A stretch of 35,847 bases of DNA from an uncultured Bacteroidales bacterium (lineage in GTDB: Bacteria > Bacteroidota > Bacteroidia > Bacteroidales > P3), in NCBI GenBank assembly GCA_905236645.1, contig CAJOMZ010000019.1:1-35847 (forward strand), read 5' to 3'. The notes under the pieces were generated by a model. The model was given only the letters and a program-made list of their open reading frames with translations. It made no database searches and had not been told where the DNA came from. How positions within the stretch are numbered: position 1 is the stretch's first letter; each line of letters opens with the position of its first letter. Positions 1 through 7,641 of the stretch are shown in pieces. A program made the translations under genes and the position numbers.

Positions 1-840
1 CTGTGCTCGGCCCTGCAGTCGGCGGGCGAGGAGCGGCTGCTGATAGGCATCGACCAGGAGGGCGGCGCGGTGAACCGCCTGAAGGAGAAATACGGTTTTC
101 CGGCGTTCGGCTCGGCCAAGGCTACGGCGGCGGCAGGGATGGACAGCGTGAGGGCGTGCGCACGGCTGACAGCCAGCGTGTTGCACGAACTGGGCGTGAA
201 CCTCGACTTCGCGCCCTGCGTGGATGTCGACGTCAACCCTCAATGCCCCGTCATCGGCAAGCTGGAGCGCAGCTTCAGCGGCAATGCGGACCGCGTGGCG
301 CAGTGCGGCGCCGTGTGGGTCGAGGAGCTTCAGCGCCAGGGCGTTACGGCGTGCCTGAAGCACTTTCCGGGCCACGGCAGCTCGCTGACCGACACCCATC
401 TGGGCGTGGCCGACGTGAGCGACACGTGGCGCGACGACGAGCTGGAGCCTTATCGCAAACTGCTCGGCGGCAGCGATATACGTATGGTGATGACCACCCA
501 CGTCTTCAACGCGAAGATCGACAGCCTGTGGCCGGCGACGCTGTCGAGGGCGACCCTGACGGGCCTGCTGCGCGACAGCCTGCACTTCGACGGCGTCATC
601 ATCACCGACGACCTGGCGATGGGGGCAATGGCCAAGCACTACGGCTACGACGAGATGCTGCGTATGACCATCAACGCGGGGGCCGATATGCTGTGCCTGT
701 CGAACAACGGCAGCGAGTATGACGCTGATATTGTGCCCAAGACCATCGAGCTGATATACAATATGGTGGAGCGTGGCGAGATTCCCGCCAGGCGCATACG
801 CGAAAGTGCGGCGCGCATACGCCGGATGAAGGGGATGTAG
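1..840 (+). CDS. Glycoside hydrolase family 3, beta-N-acetylhexosaminidase-like (5' truncated)
   Basis: The frame is open from the first base, so the N-terminus lies outside the window. The visible 279 residues carry GH3 hallmarks in order: IDQEGGAVNRL at the start, KHFPGHG followed by DTHLG (in NagZ-type enzymes a His in this loop serves in acid/base catalysis), and VIITDDLAMGAM, whose Asp is the expected nucleophile. The family removes terminal N-acetylhexosamine from peptidoglycan fragments or glycans. The missing part should include the start of the TIM barrel and any signal peptide, so location (cytoplasmic NagZ-like or exported) cannot be decided. No C-terminal GH3 sandwich domain follows; the protein ends shortly after the barrel, as in single-domain NagZ-type members. 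It converges on recR with 15 bp between stops and no visible terminator. Family assignment is secure, exact substrate is inference. Confidence 0.9.
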   Translation: MCSALQSAGEERLLIGIDQEGGAVNRLKEKYGFPAFGSAKATAAAGMDSVRACARLTASVLHELGVNLDFAPCVDVDVNPQCPVIGKLERSFSGNADRVAQCGAVWVEELQRQGVTACLKHFPGHGSSLTDTHLGVADVSDTWRDDELEPYRKLLGGSDIRMVMTTHVFNAKIDSLWPATLSRATLTGLLRDSLHFDGVIITDDLAMGAMAKHYGYDEMLRMTINAGADMLCLSNNGSEYDADIVPKTIELIYNMVERGEIPARRIRESAARIRRMKGM

Positions 841-855
841 CGAAGGCCGCAGAGG

Positions 856-1467
856 TCATATCGCCCCGAAGGGGACGCGGTTGACGATGGAGCGGCCCAG
901 GGTGATCTCGTCGGCATACTCGAGGTTGTCGCCGATGGCGATGCCGCGGGCAATGGTGGTGACCTTGAGGCCGGGGAACTGCTTGAGCTGACGGTCGATA
1001 TAAATATTTGTCGTGTCGCCCTCCATCGTGGTGGGCAACGCCAGGATGACCTCCTCGGTCTGCTCGTCGGCCACACGGCTGACAAGCTGGCCAATGGTGA
1101 GGTCGCCGATGCCTATGCCGTCGAGGGGCGAGATGACGCCGCCGAGGACGTGATAGAGGCCGTTGTAGCGGCCGGTGTTTTCGATGGCCATCACCTCCTG
1201 GATGTTCTCTACCACGCAGATTATCTTCTGGTTACGCTTGGGATTGGAGCATACGGGGCACAGGGGCGTGTCGCTGATGCAGTGGCAGCGGCTGCAATAG
1301 TGCGTGTCGCTCTTGAGGCGCGCAAGGGCGCCGATGAAGGCCGCGAAGTCGCTGTCGCTGCAGTCAAGGAGATGGAGCGCGTAGCGCAACGCGGAACGCT
1401 TGCCGACGCCAGGCAGGGTGGCGATTTCGTCGACGGCTGTTTCGAGTATTTTTGACGGGATGTCCAT
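856..1467 (-). CDS. recR: Recombination mediator protein RecR
   Basis: The product (203 aa) matches RecR in length and layout: an N-terminal helix-hairpin-helix region with LPGVGKRSALRYALHLL, a four-cysteine zinc finger (CSRCHCISDTPLCPVC), then a Toprim domain with VVENIQEVMAIE and later ALPTTMEGDTT. RecR acts with RecO and RecF in the cytoplasm to load RecA on gapped DNA. An in-frame ATG 25 codons upstream (1542) would add residues unlike the family, so I chose the ATG at 1465-1467, which yields the usual MDIPSKILE-type start. No Shine-Dalgarno site is visible, normal for this phylum. The upstream side faces the gene-free repeat region. Confidence 0.95.
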   Translation of the reverse strand: MDIPSKILETAVDEIATLPGVGKRSALRYALHLLDCSDSDFAAFIGALARLKSDTHYCSRCHCISDTPLCPVCSNPKRNQKIICVVENIQEVMAIENTGRYNGLYHVLGGVISPLDGIGIGDLTIGQLVSRVADEQTEEVILALPTTMEGDTTNIYIDRQLKQFPGLKVTTIARGIAIGDNLEYADEITLGRSIVNRVPFGAI

Positions 1468-1516
1468 AATGGGGTGTAACGACGGACCGGCGGAAATATT
1501 GTGCCAAGGGGAGTTG

Positions 1517-1610
1517 TTGAACACGAATTGCTTTTTTACCACGAATTACTCTTTTTAACCACGAATTACTCGAATTGCACGAATGCTTGATGGAACGCGG
1601 ATTACCATAA
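1517..1610. repeat. CACGAATTACTCGAATT-type repeat, first block
   Basis: Three partial to full units of a degenerate repeat built on ACCACGAATTACTCGAATTG, then CACGAATGCTTGATGGAACGCGGATT, separated by short T runs. The same unit recurs at 1922-2062. The block lies directly upstream of recR (which reads the other way) and next to the hairpin array. I see no reading frame or RNA gene in it. Confidence 0.75.
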
Positions 1611-1614
1611 ATTA

Positions 1615-1857
1615 ACGACGCTGAAGGCGTCGTCGCTCAATAACCGTAGGTCGGAACGACCTGCGGTGGCTGTGCTGCACCAACGGCACTCTGGAGGAGT
1701 GCCCCCAACCTGCACATCGGGCATCCTTTGGGCGACCCCTTTAGGGTCGCGTCGCATCGCCCGGCACGGCATCCCGCGGGTACTACGCACCCACGGTTAT
1801 TGAGCGGCAACCCTTTCAGGGTTTTGCGTGCTTTGGCAGGCAGGAGGCCGATGCCTC
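1615..1857. repeat. Compact array of short hairpins with an enclosing inverted repeat
   Basis: Six short perfect hairpins lie in about 240 nt: ACGACGC/GCGTCGT (1615-1633), AGGTCG/CGACCT (1648-1662), GGCACTC/GAGTGCC (1685-1703), GCGACCC/GGGTCGC (1732-1750), AACCCT/AGGGTT (1809-1823) and GAGGC/GCCTC (1844-1857), with loops of 3-5 nt. Four of them have 6-7 bp stems around a loop much like the next one. A longer pair, GCTCAATAACCGTAGGT (1635-1651) and its near-exact reverse complement (1789-1805, 16 of 17), encloses the middle three. No convincing coding frame. It resembles a dispersed intergenic repeat element or a structured RNA; which one cannot be told from a single copy. Confidence 0.7.
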
Positions 1858-1921
1858 GGAGAGGTTGCGCGCCGCTCCTTCCTCTACCCTTTCCACCTTT
1901 CCAACCCCTTTAACATTAGTA

Positions 1922-2062
1922 TTTACCACGAATTACTCGAATTGCTCGAATGCTCGATTGAACACGGATTGCTTTTCACCTCGAATTACTCGAATTACAC
2001 GAATGCTCGATTGAACGCAGATTGCTTTTTTTACCTCGAATTACTCGAATTGCTCGATGAAT
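1922..2062. repeat. CACGAATTACTCGAATT-type repeat, second block
   Basis: Two full units of about 55 nt (1925-1978 and 1979-2033) and a third partial unit (2034-2060) of the repeat seen at 1517-1610: CGAATTACTCGAATT, then a variable CGAATG, then CTCGATTGAAC and CGGATTGCTTTT-like tails. The internal motif CTCGAATTRC is itself reiterated inside each unit. Non-coding as far as I can see. Confidence 0.8.
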
Positions 2063-2127
2063 CTCGCAGGAAACCTCTTAAACCTTCGCAACATATCATC
2101 ATATACCCCCTTTAACCCTCCACCCTT

Positions 2128-2246
2128 TCAACACATCAACATATCAACGCATCAACATATCAACACATCAACGCATCAACATATCAACACATCAACGCAT
2201 CAACAAATCAACGCATCAACAAATCAACAAATCAACAAATCAACAC
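2128..2246. repeat. 8-nt tandem repeat (about 15 units of ATCAACAN)
   Basis: The top strand is a run of 8-mers of the form CATCAACA, TATCAACG, TATCAACA and AATCAACA without interruption and without spacers, drifting to AATCAACA at the right end. G occurs only in the ATCAACG variants. The period of 8 is not a multiple of 3, so the low-complexity frames through it are not credible proteins. A decayed piece of the same motif appears between pyrK and pyrD (about 25579-25612). Confidence 0.85.
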
Positions 2247-2274
2247 AACCCCCCTTTCAACCAGCAAGTTAAGC

Positions 2275-2372
2275 GATGTTTTTGCTGTTTTTGGCGATAA
2301 GTGGTGTGTTTTGTGGTGAAAATGGGTGTTTTCGGGGGGCGGGAAGTGGTTTTTGGGGTGCTGAAGCAGAGA
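2275..2372 (+). other. GT-rich tract with a possible G-quadruplex
   Basis: The top strand switches from A/C-rich in the preceding array to G/T-rich here, with very few C. Four G runs occur at 2324-2326, 2334-2339, 2341-2343 and 2355-2358, which meets a loose G-quadruplex pattern (one loop is about 11 nt). It lies 100-150 nt upstream of the tRNA-tuf promoter. Function unknown. Confidence 0.45.
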
Positions 2373-2453
2373 AATAGTAACAGAAAATTGAAATTTATTA
2401 CATCTGTAAATCAGCGGTTTCGGATGTGGCAATGAAAAAAAGTTGAAAAAAAG

Positions 2454-2484
2454 TTTTTCAGTTTGTGAAAAAGTAGTATCTTTG
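2454..2484 (+). promoter_or_regulatory. Promoter of the tRNA-tuf-rpoBC operon
   Basis: The -7 box TATCTTTG (2477-2484) fits the Bacteroidota consensus TAnnTTTG exactly and is followed by CAACC. At the usual 19-nt spacing stands TTTT (2454-2457), a one-base variant of the -33 TTTG. The A/T-rich flank upstream is typical for strong stable-RNA promoters. The first tRNA begins 46 nt after the box. Confidence 0.75.
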
Positions 2485-2529
2485 CAACCTCAAAACAGAG
2501 AAAAAGAGTTGTTTGAAACGTTGACAAAA

Positions 2530-2602
2530 GCCGATGTAACTCAGTTGGTAGAGTAGCTGATTTGTAATCAGCCTGTCGGGGGTTCGAGTCCCTTCATCGG
2601 CT
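2530..2602 (+). tRNA. tRNA-Thr (anticodon TGT)
   Basis: Acceptor strands GCCGATG (2530-2536) and CATCGGC (2595-2601) pair fully, discriminator T2602. The anticodon stem CTGAT/ATCAG encloses the loop with TGT, and the T arm has GGTTCGAGTCC. The 3' CCA is not encoded. First gene of a four-tRNA cluster. Confidence 0.96.
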
Positions 2603-2636
2603 CGACCTTCGGATGCCAACCGGCATCGGAGGTAAT

Positions 2637-2718
2637 GGGGAAGTCGCATAGTGGCAATTGCAACAGACTGTAAATCTGTCCTCTTCGGAGTTCAGTGGTT
2701 CGAGTCCACTCTTCCCCA
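2637..2718 (+). tRNA. tRNA-Tyr (anticodon GTA)
   Basis: Acceptor GGGGAAG (2637-2643) pairs with CTTCCCC (2711-2717), discriminator A2718. The anticodon loop reads CTGTAAA between CAGA and TCTG. At 82 nt it has the long variable arm expected for bacterial tRNA-Tyr. CCA is not encoded. A small hairpin GATGCC/GGCATC lies in the spacer before it. Confidence 0.96.
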
Positions 2719-2734
2719 CAAACCTATTAGAGAA

Positions 2735-2807
2735 GCGGAAGTAGCTCATTTGGTAGAGCGATAGCCTTCCAAGCTATAGGTGGCGGGTTCGAGCCCCGTC
2801 TTCCGCT
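2735..2807 (+). tRNA. tRNA-Gly (anticodon TCC)
   Basis: Acceptor GCGGAAG (2735-2741) pairs with CTTCCGC (2800-2806), discriminator T2807. The anticodon stem ATAGC/GCTAT encloses CTTCCAA, giving TCC. CCA is not encoded. Confidence 0.96.
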
Positions 2808-2864
2808 CTAAAAGAGTAGGACGGCGAAAGGAAATCCCGCCCTCGCTTCGAAAAGAGGCAAAAA

Positions 2865-2937
<73 letters not shown>

Positions 2938-2975
2938 CTTTAAGTGTGCAATGTAGAGGGTGAATATAAGTTGGT

Positions 2976-2997
2976 GAGACGCAATGTTTTGCGCCTC
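2976..2997 (+). other. Hairpin in the tuf leader
   Basis: GAG-A-CGCAA (2976-2984) and TTGCG-C-CTC (2989-2997) form an 8-bp stem with one A-C mismatch and a TGTT loop, between tRNA-Thr and tuf. No T run follows, so it looks like a processing or leader structure and not a terminator. Confidence 0.4.
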
Positions 2998-3072
2998 TAT
3001 GCTTGTGAAAGGGAGGCACATAGAAGAAAGAAAAATAACTTTATTAATAAACATTTTAATACGTATTAAAAA

Positions 3073-4260
3073 ATGGCAAAAGAAAAATTCGATCGTTCCA
3101 AACCGCACGTAAACATCGGTACTATTGGCCACGTGGACCACGGTAAGACTACCCTGACCGCAGCCATCACCCAAGTGCTTGCAGCCAAAGGTCTGTCGGA
3201 AGTGAAGTCCTTTGACGCTATCGACTCCGCTCCTGAAGAGAAAGAGCGTGGTATTACCATCAACACCGCTCACGTTGAGTATCAGACTGAGTCCCGTCAC
3301 TATGCTCACGTCGACTGCCCTGGTCACGCTGACTATGTGAAGAATATGGTTACTGGTGCTGCCCAGATGGACGGTGCCATCCTCGTTGTCGCTGCAACCG
3401 ACGGTCCTATGCCGCAGACCCGTGAGCACATCCTGCTCGCCCGTCAGGTTGGTGTTCCCCAGCTGGTTGTTTTCCTGAACAAGTGCGACCTTGTTGACGA
3501 CCCTGAGCTTCTCGACCTCGTTGAGATGGAGGTTCGCGAACTTCTGAGCAGCTATGAATATGATGGCGACAATATCCCCATCATCCGTGGCTCGGCTCTG
3601 GCCGCTCTGAATGGCGAGGCCTCTGGCGTTGCCCAGGTGGAAGAGCTTATGAAGGCTGTTGACGAGTGGATTCCTCTGCCCGTCCGCGCCGTTGACAAGG
3701 ACTTCCTGATGCCCGTTGAGGACGTGTTCTCAATCACCGGCCGTGGTACTGTGGGCACTGGTCGTATCGAGACTGGTGTTATCCACACCGGCGACCCCGT
3801 CGACATCATCGGTATGGGTGCTGAGAAACTGAAATCGGTTGTTACCGGTGTCGAGATGTTCCGCAAGATCCTCGATGAGGGTGAAGCTGGCGACAACGTA
3901 GGTCTGCTGCTCCGCGGTATTGACAAGAACGAAATCCGTCGCGGTATGGTTATCGCAAAGCCGGGTTCGATCAAGCCTCACCACAAATTCGAAGCTACCG
4001 TTTACATCCTGAAGAAGGAAGAGGGTGGCCGTCACACTCCGTTCCACAACAACTATCGTCCTCAGTTCTACTTCCGTACGACTGACGTTACCGGTACCAT
4101 CATCCTGCCCGAGGGCCGCGAGATGGTTATGCCTGGCGACAACCTGACGATCACCGTGGAGCTGATTGCCGACATCGCTCTGAACGAGAACCTGCGCTTC
4201 GCTATCCGCGAGGGTGGCCGTACCGTTGGTTCGGGTCAGGTAACCAAGATTATTGAATAA
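3073..4260 (+). CDS. tuf: Translation elongation factor Tu
   Basis: The 395-aa product is EF-Tu, the GTPase that brings aminoacyl-tRNA to the ribosome. Visible motifs are the P-loop GHVDHGKT (residues 19-26), the switch region around [21 protein letters not shown] and GSAL of the G domain, followed by domains 2 and 3 ending in [10 protein letters not shown]. Length is normal. The ATG at 3073 follows an A/T-rich stretch without a strong Shine-Dalgarno site. The gene sits between the four-tRNA cluster and tRNA-Trp, on the same strand and probably in one transcript. Codon use is optimised, with few rare codons, as expected for a highly expressed protein. Confidence 0.99.
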   Translation: MAKEKFDRSKPHVNIGTIGHVDHGKTTLTAAITQVLAAKGLSEVKSFDAIDSAPEEKERGITINTAHVEYQTESRHYAHVDCPGHADYVKNMVTGAAQMDGAILVVAATDGPMPQTREHILLARQVGVPQLVVFLNKCDLVDDPELLDLVEMEVRELLSSYEYDGDNIPIIRGSALAALNGEASGVAQVEELMKAVDEWIPLPVRAVDKDFLMPVEDVFSITGRGTVGTGRIETGVIHTGDPVDIIGMGAEKLKSVVTGVEMFRKILDEGEAGDNVGLLLRGIDKNEIRRGMVIAKPGSIKPHHKFEATVYILKKEEGGRHTPFHNNYRPQFYFRTTDVTGTIILPEGREMVMPGDNLTITVELIADIALNENLRFAIREGGRTVGSGQVTKIIE

Positions 4261-4278
4261 TAATCGATAAAACCTTAA

Positions 4279-4302
4279 GGGGCGTACCCTGGTGTACGTC
4301 CC
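4279..4302 (+). other. Hairpin between tuf and tRNA-Trp
   Basis: GGGGCGTAC (4279-4287) and GTACGTCCC (4294-4302) form a 9-bp stem (one G-T pair) with a 6-nt loop, ending 6 nt before tRNA-Trp. There is no T run, so a role in RNA processing is more likely than termination. Confidence 0.5.
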
Positions 4303-4308
4303 TGTTAC

Positions 4309-4379
4309 AGGGGCATAGTTAAATGGTATAATGACGGTCTCCAAAACCGTAGTTGGGAGTTCGATTCTCTCTGCCCCTG
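4309..4379 (+). tRNA. tRNA-Trp (anticodon CCA)
   Basis: Acceptor AGGGGCA (4309-4315) pairs with TGCCCCT (4372-4378), discriminator G4379. The anticodon stem ACGGT/ACCGT encloses CTCCAAA, giving CCA. The next three bases (4380-4382) are CCA, so unlike the four upstream tRNAs the 3' end may be encoded. The gene is placed between tuf and secE. Confidence 0.95.
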
Positions 4380-4399
4380 CCAATAAAACAGAAAGAAAG

Positions 4400-4615
4400 A
4401 TGTCTAAAATCGGTAATTATGTGAAATCGAGCTACGACGAACTTGTGCACAAAGTGTCGTGGCCAACGTTCAAAGAGCTGCAGAACAGCGCCGTCGTTGT
4501 TGCTGTGGCCGCTCTGATTCTGGCCGTAATCATATTCCTGATGGACTATGTGTTCGGCGTCCAGGCTGGAGCGTGGAAAGGTATATTAGGAATCTATTAT
4601 TCTATCATTGGATAG
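4400..4615 (+). CDS. secE: Preprotein translocase subunit SecE
   Basis: This 71-aa protein has the short SecE layout: an amphipathic N-terminal part with YDELVHKVSWPTFKELQNS, matching the family signature K-V-x-W-P, then a single transmembrane helix (about residues 31-51, VVVAVAALILAVIIFLMDYVF). SecE clamps SecY in the inner-membrane protein channel. An upstream in-frame ATG (4331) lies inside tRNA-Trp and is rejected; the ATG at 4400 starts MSKIGNY, right for the family. It stands directly before nusG, the near-universal bacterial order. Confidence 0.96.
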   Translation: MSKIGNYVKSSYDELVHKVSWPTFKELQNSAVVVAVAALILAVIIFLMDYVFGVQAGAWKGILGIYYSIIG

Positions 4616-4730
4616 GTGCTCGGGGAGTTGTCTCCCTTGCACCACAGCTGTGTCTTGCTTCCCAATCATCATTGAGACAGGGCTGTTTTCCGAAGGTAGG
4701 AATCATATTCTATTTCAATAGTTTAAAGCA
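4616..4730 (+). other. secE-nusG intergenic stretch with small hairpin
   Basis: This 115-nt gap is longer than the other gaps up to rplL. It holds a 5-bp hairpin GGGAG/CTCCC with a TTGT loop (4623-4636) and an A/T-rich end before nusG. I see no promoter box matching TAnnTTTG and no gene. Confidence 0.35.
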
Positions 4731-5276
4731 ATGGATCAACAGACGAAGAAATGGTATGTCGTTAGGGCGATAAGCGGTAAGGAGAAGAAAGCCAAGGAGT
4801 ACATCGAAAGCGAGATGGCAAAACGCGGCTGGTCGGAACTGGTTCCGCAGGTGCTCATTCCCACAGAGAAGGTTTACAGCATACGCAACGGCAAGAAAGT
4901 TGTGAAGGATCGCAACTATTTCCCCGGTTATGTGTTGCTGGAGGCCGAGCTGAGGGACGAGATTGTGCCTGTTATTCAGAATGTGCCCAATGTTTTGGAC
5001 TTTTTGCGTGAGAAGGACGGCGACCCCATCCCGATGCGTCCCGCCGAGGTGAACCGTATTCTTGGCAATATGGACGAGCAGATGGATTCGGACGGCGGCT
5101 TGATCGACAAGTTTATTGTCGGCGAGCCTGTCAAGGTTATTGACGGACCGTTCAATTCATTCTCGGGTGTTGTCGAGGAGGTCAACGAGGAGAAGATGAA
5201 GCTGAAGGTGACGGTCAAGATCTTCGGTCGCAAGACTCCGCTGGAGCTGAACTACAACCAGGTGGAGAAGGAATAG
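4731..5276 (+). CDS. nusG: Transcription termination/antitermination factor NusG
   Basis: The 181-aa product starts KKWYVVRAISGKEKKAKEYIE, the NGN domain that binds the RNA polymerase clamp, and contains FPGYVLLEAEL, the conserved core of that domain. The C-terminal KOW domain is seen in GEPVKVIDGPFNSFSGVVEEV. NusG increases elongation processivity and links polymerase to Rho or to ribosomal protein S10. Length and position between secE and rplK are standard. It probably belongs to the same transcript as tuf through rpoC. Confidence 0.98.
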   Translation: MDQQTKKWYVVRAISGKEKKAKEYIESEMAKRGWSELVPQVLIPTEKVYSIRNGKKVVKDRNYFPGYVLLEAELRDEIVPVIQNVPNVLDFLREKDGDPIPMRPAEVNRILGNMDEQMDSDGGLIDKFIVGEPVKVIDGPFNSFSGVVEEVNEEKMKLKVTVKIFGRKTPLELNYNQVEKE

Positions 5277-5334
5277 GGTGTGGTTTTGAGATGATAGAGA
5301 AAAGCAAATAACGAATTTTTTAAATTTACATTCA

Positions 5335-5778
5335 ATGGCAAAAGAAATTGCAGGATTGATTAAGCTTCAGATCAAGGGCGGTGCTGCCAACCCGGCTCCT
5401 CCTGTAGGTCCCGCGCTGGGTGCCAAGGGTGTAAACATTATGGAGTTCTGCAAGCAGTTCAATGCCCGTACGCAGGACCAGGCCGGCAAGATTCTGCCCG
5501 TCATCATCAATGTTTATACCGACAAGTCCTTTGATTTTGTAGTCAAGACTCCGCCTGTCGCCGTACAGTTGAAAGAGGCCGCCAAAGCCGCCAAGGGTTC
5601 GTCAGAGCCTAACCGCGTGAAGGTTGCTTCAGTGACTTGGGAGCAGGTGCGTCAGATTGCCGAAGCCAAGATGCCCGACCTGAACTGCTTTACAGTCGAG
5701 TCGGCAATGAGTATGGTGGCCGGCACTGCCCGCAGTATGGGTATCACTGTTACGGGTGAGAACCCTCTGGCAAAGTAA
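5335..5778 (+). CDS. rplK: 50S ribosomal protein L11
   Basis: The 147-aa product matches L11 throughout: [20 protein letters not shown] in the N-terminal domain (including the flexible proline-rich hinge region) and the rRNA-binding C-terminal domain ending [12 protein letters not shown]11 forms part of the GTPase-associated centre on 23S rRNA and is needed for stringent-response sensing by RelA-type enzymes. Normal length; start ATG follows an A/T-rich stretch. Confidence 0.99.
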   Translation: MAKEIAGLIKLQIKGGAANPAPPVGPALGAKGVNIMEFCKQFNARTQDQAGKILPVIINVYTDKSFDFVVKTPPVAVQLKEAAKAAKGSSEPNRVKVASVTWEQVRQIAEAKMPDLNCFTVESAMSMVAGTARSMGITVTGENPLAK

Positions 5779-5853
5779 AAAAGATTGATTAACAGTGGTA
5801 GCGTTAGTAATGCCGACCGGATGAAAGCGCGTTGACCACAAAAACAAGCAAAA

Positions 5854-6552
5854 ATGGCAAAACTATCTAAAAAACAAAAAGAGGCTTTTGCAAAATTCGA
5901 CAAGAACAAGGTCTACACTCTTGAGGAGGCCATTTCTGTTGTAAAACAGATTACCTACACCAAATTTGATTCGAGCTTTGACATCGATGTCCGCCTGGGC
6001 GTCGATCCTCGTAAGGCCAACCAGATGGTCCGCGGCAGTGTCACGCTGCCTCACGGCACTGGCAAGACCGTGCGTGTGTTGGTGTTGTGCACCCCCGACA
6101 AGGAGGAAGAGGCAAAAGCCGCCGGAGCCGATTATTATGGTCTTGACGAGTACATCACCAAAATAAAAGGCGGTTGGACGGATGTAGATGTTATCATTAC
6201 TATGCCGAGCGTAATGCCGAAGGTGGGTGCTCTGGGCCGTATTCTGGGTCCCCGTGGCCTTATGCCCAACCCCAAGACCGGCACTGTTACAATGGAAGTC
6301 GGCAAGGCTGTCCAGGAGGCAAAAGCAGGCAAGATTGACTTCAAGGTCGACAAGTTCGGTATCATCCATACCGCTGTCGGAAAGTGCAGCTTCGACGAGA
6401 ACAAGCTTCTCGAGAACACGCGCGAGGTCCTTCAGGCAATCATCAAGCTGAAACCATCTGCAGCAAAGGGTACTTACGTGAAGAGCATCACTGTCTCTTC
6501 GACGATGAGCCCCGGAGTGAAGGTAGACACCAAAGCCGCAACATTGCAATAA
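5854..6552 (+). CDS. rplA: 50S ribosomal protein L1
   Basis: This 232-aa protein has the L1 layout, with [27 protein letters not shown] in the first domain and the signature [20 protein letters not shown] in the second. L1 forms the mobile stalk at the ribosomal E site and, in other bacteria, represses its own operon by binding the rplK leader. I do not see an obvious rRNA-like L1 site in the leader here. Length is normal and the order rplK-rplA is conserved. Confidence 0.99.
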   Translation: MAKLSKKQKEAFAKFDKNKVYTLEEAISVVKQITYTKFDSSFDIDVRLGVDPRKANQMVRGSVTLPHGTGKTVRVLVLCTPDKEEEAKAAGADYYGLDEYITKIKGGWTDVDVIITMPSVMPKVGALGRILGPRGLMPNPKTGTVTMEVGKAVQEAKAGKIDFKVDKFGIIHTAVGKCSFDENKLLENTREVLQAIIKLKPSAAKGTYVKSITVSSTMSPGVKVDTKAATLQ

Positions 6553-6625
6553 TCAGCGATCAGTGAACGGATGATAGGTAAATCGACTATCAAAGTCCAC
6601 AAAATCAAAAACAGTTATTAAATTT

Positions 6626-7156
6626 ATGAGAAAAGAACAGAAAGACCAACTGATTGATTCTTTGTGCGAAGACATCAAGGCCTATCCGCATCTCTACATT
6701 GCCGACATCGGAGGATTGGACTCTGTGCAGACAAGCAAGTTGCGCCGTGCCGCTTTCCGCAAGGAAGTGAAGTTGGAAGTTGTCAAGAACACCCTTCTCA
6801 TCAAGGCTATGGAAAAGAGCGGCGTAGACTACTCTGAGCTGAAGCCTGCGATTAAGGGTGAGACCTGCATTATGCTGTCCAACATCAACAACGCCCCTGC
6901 AAAGCTTATAAAGGAATTCCTGGCAAACAACAAGGATGCCAAGAAGCCCTTGCTGAAAGGCGCTTATGTTGAGGAGAGCTTCTATTTGGGTGCAGAAAAT
7001 CTCGATGCGCTTGTCAACATCAAGTCCAAGAACGAACTTATTGCCGACGTCATTGCTTTGCTGCAGTCGCCTATCAAGAACGTCGTTTCCGGACTTCAGT
7101 CGGCAGGCAACACCCTCTGCGGTGTCCTCGAGACGCTTTCGGAGAAAGCCGAATAA
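6626..7156 (+). CDS. rplJ: 50S ribosomal protein L10
   Basis: The 176-aa product begins MRKEQKDQLIDSLCEDI and contains the L10 core FRKEVKLEVVKNTLLIKAME and the C-terminal helix that carries L7/L12 dimers. L10 anchors the L7/L12 stalk to 23S rRNA. The Bacteroidota form starts directly in the first helix, as here. It lies 73 nt after rplA and 79 nt before rplL, consistent with one transcript. Confidence 0.98.
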   Translation: MRKEQKDQLIDSLCEDIKAYPHLYIADIGGLDSVQTSKLRRAAFRKEVKLEVVKNTLLIKAMEKSGVDYSELKPAIKGETCIMLSNINNAPAKLIKEFLANNKDAKKPLLKGAYVEESFYLGAENLDALVNIKSKNELIADVIALLQSPIKNVVSGLQSAGNTLCGVLETLSEKAE

Positions 7157-7235
7157 AACAAAAATGGAGGCCGGCAGGCGCCGGTTTCCGCAAATCAAAA
7201 ACAAAATTAGTAAAAACATTTAAAATTAAATAATT
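7157..7235 (+). other. rplJ-rplL gap with GC-rich hairpin
   Basis: CCGGC (7171-7175) and GCCGG (7180-7184) form a short GC stem with an AGGC loop, followed by TTT. It could be a weak attenuator or a processing site that lets rplL be made in excess over rplJ. The rest of the gap is A/T-rich up to the rplL ATG. Confidence 0.3.
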
Positions 7236-7619
7236 ATGGCAGACATTAAAGCCTTAGCAGAAGAACTGGTTAACTTAACCGTTAAAGAAGTAAAAGAATT
7301 AGCTGACGTCCTGAAAGAGGAATACGGCATTGAACCCGCAGCTGCCGCTGTAGCAGTTGCCGCTGCTCCCGCCGCTGGTGGCGCCGCCGCCGCTGAGGAG
7401 AAGACCTCGTTTGACGTTATCCTGAAGGGTGTTCCCGATATGACCAAGAAACTGGCCGTTGTGAAGGCTGTGAAGGACCTTGCAAGCCTCGGTCTGAAAG
7501 AGTCGAAGGAACTCGTTGACGGTGCTCCCAAGACCGTTAAGGAAGGCGTCTCGAAGGACGAAGCCGAAGCACTGAAGAAAGCCCTTGAAGAGGCTGGTGC
7601 AGAGGTTGAAGTTAAGTAA
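7236..7619 (+). CDS. rplL: 50S ribosomal protein L7/L12
   Basis: The 127-aa acidic product shows the L7/L12 pattern: an N-terminal dimerisation domain ([21 protein letters not shown]), an Ala-rich hinge (about residues 35-55) and the C-terminal factor-binding domain with [24 protein letters not shown] and the [20 protein letters not shown] helix. It recruits translational GTPases to the ribosome as several copies bound to L10. Normal length. Confidence 0.99.
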   Translation: MADIKALAEELVNLTVKEVKELADVLKEEYGIEPAAAAVAVAAAPAAGGAAAAEEKTSFDVILKGVPDMTKKLAVVKAVKDLASLGLKESKELVDGAPKTVKEGVSKDEAEALKKALEEAGAEVEVK

Positions 7620-7641
7620 GTTATACACTACTTGGCTCAAC

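Noticed and set aside
1468-1542. 25-codon extension of recR
   Set aside because: RecR proteins start near MDIPSKILE-like sequence; the extra residues are unlike the family and reach into the repeat region.
2128-2246. CRISPR array or repeat protein in the 8-nt tandem repeat
   Set aside because: No spacers, no cas genes, and a period of 8 nt does not keep a reading frame; it is a simple tandem repeat.
4331-4399. 23-codon extension of secE
   Set aside because: It would overlap the tRNA-Trp gene; the ATG at 4400 fits the family length.
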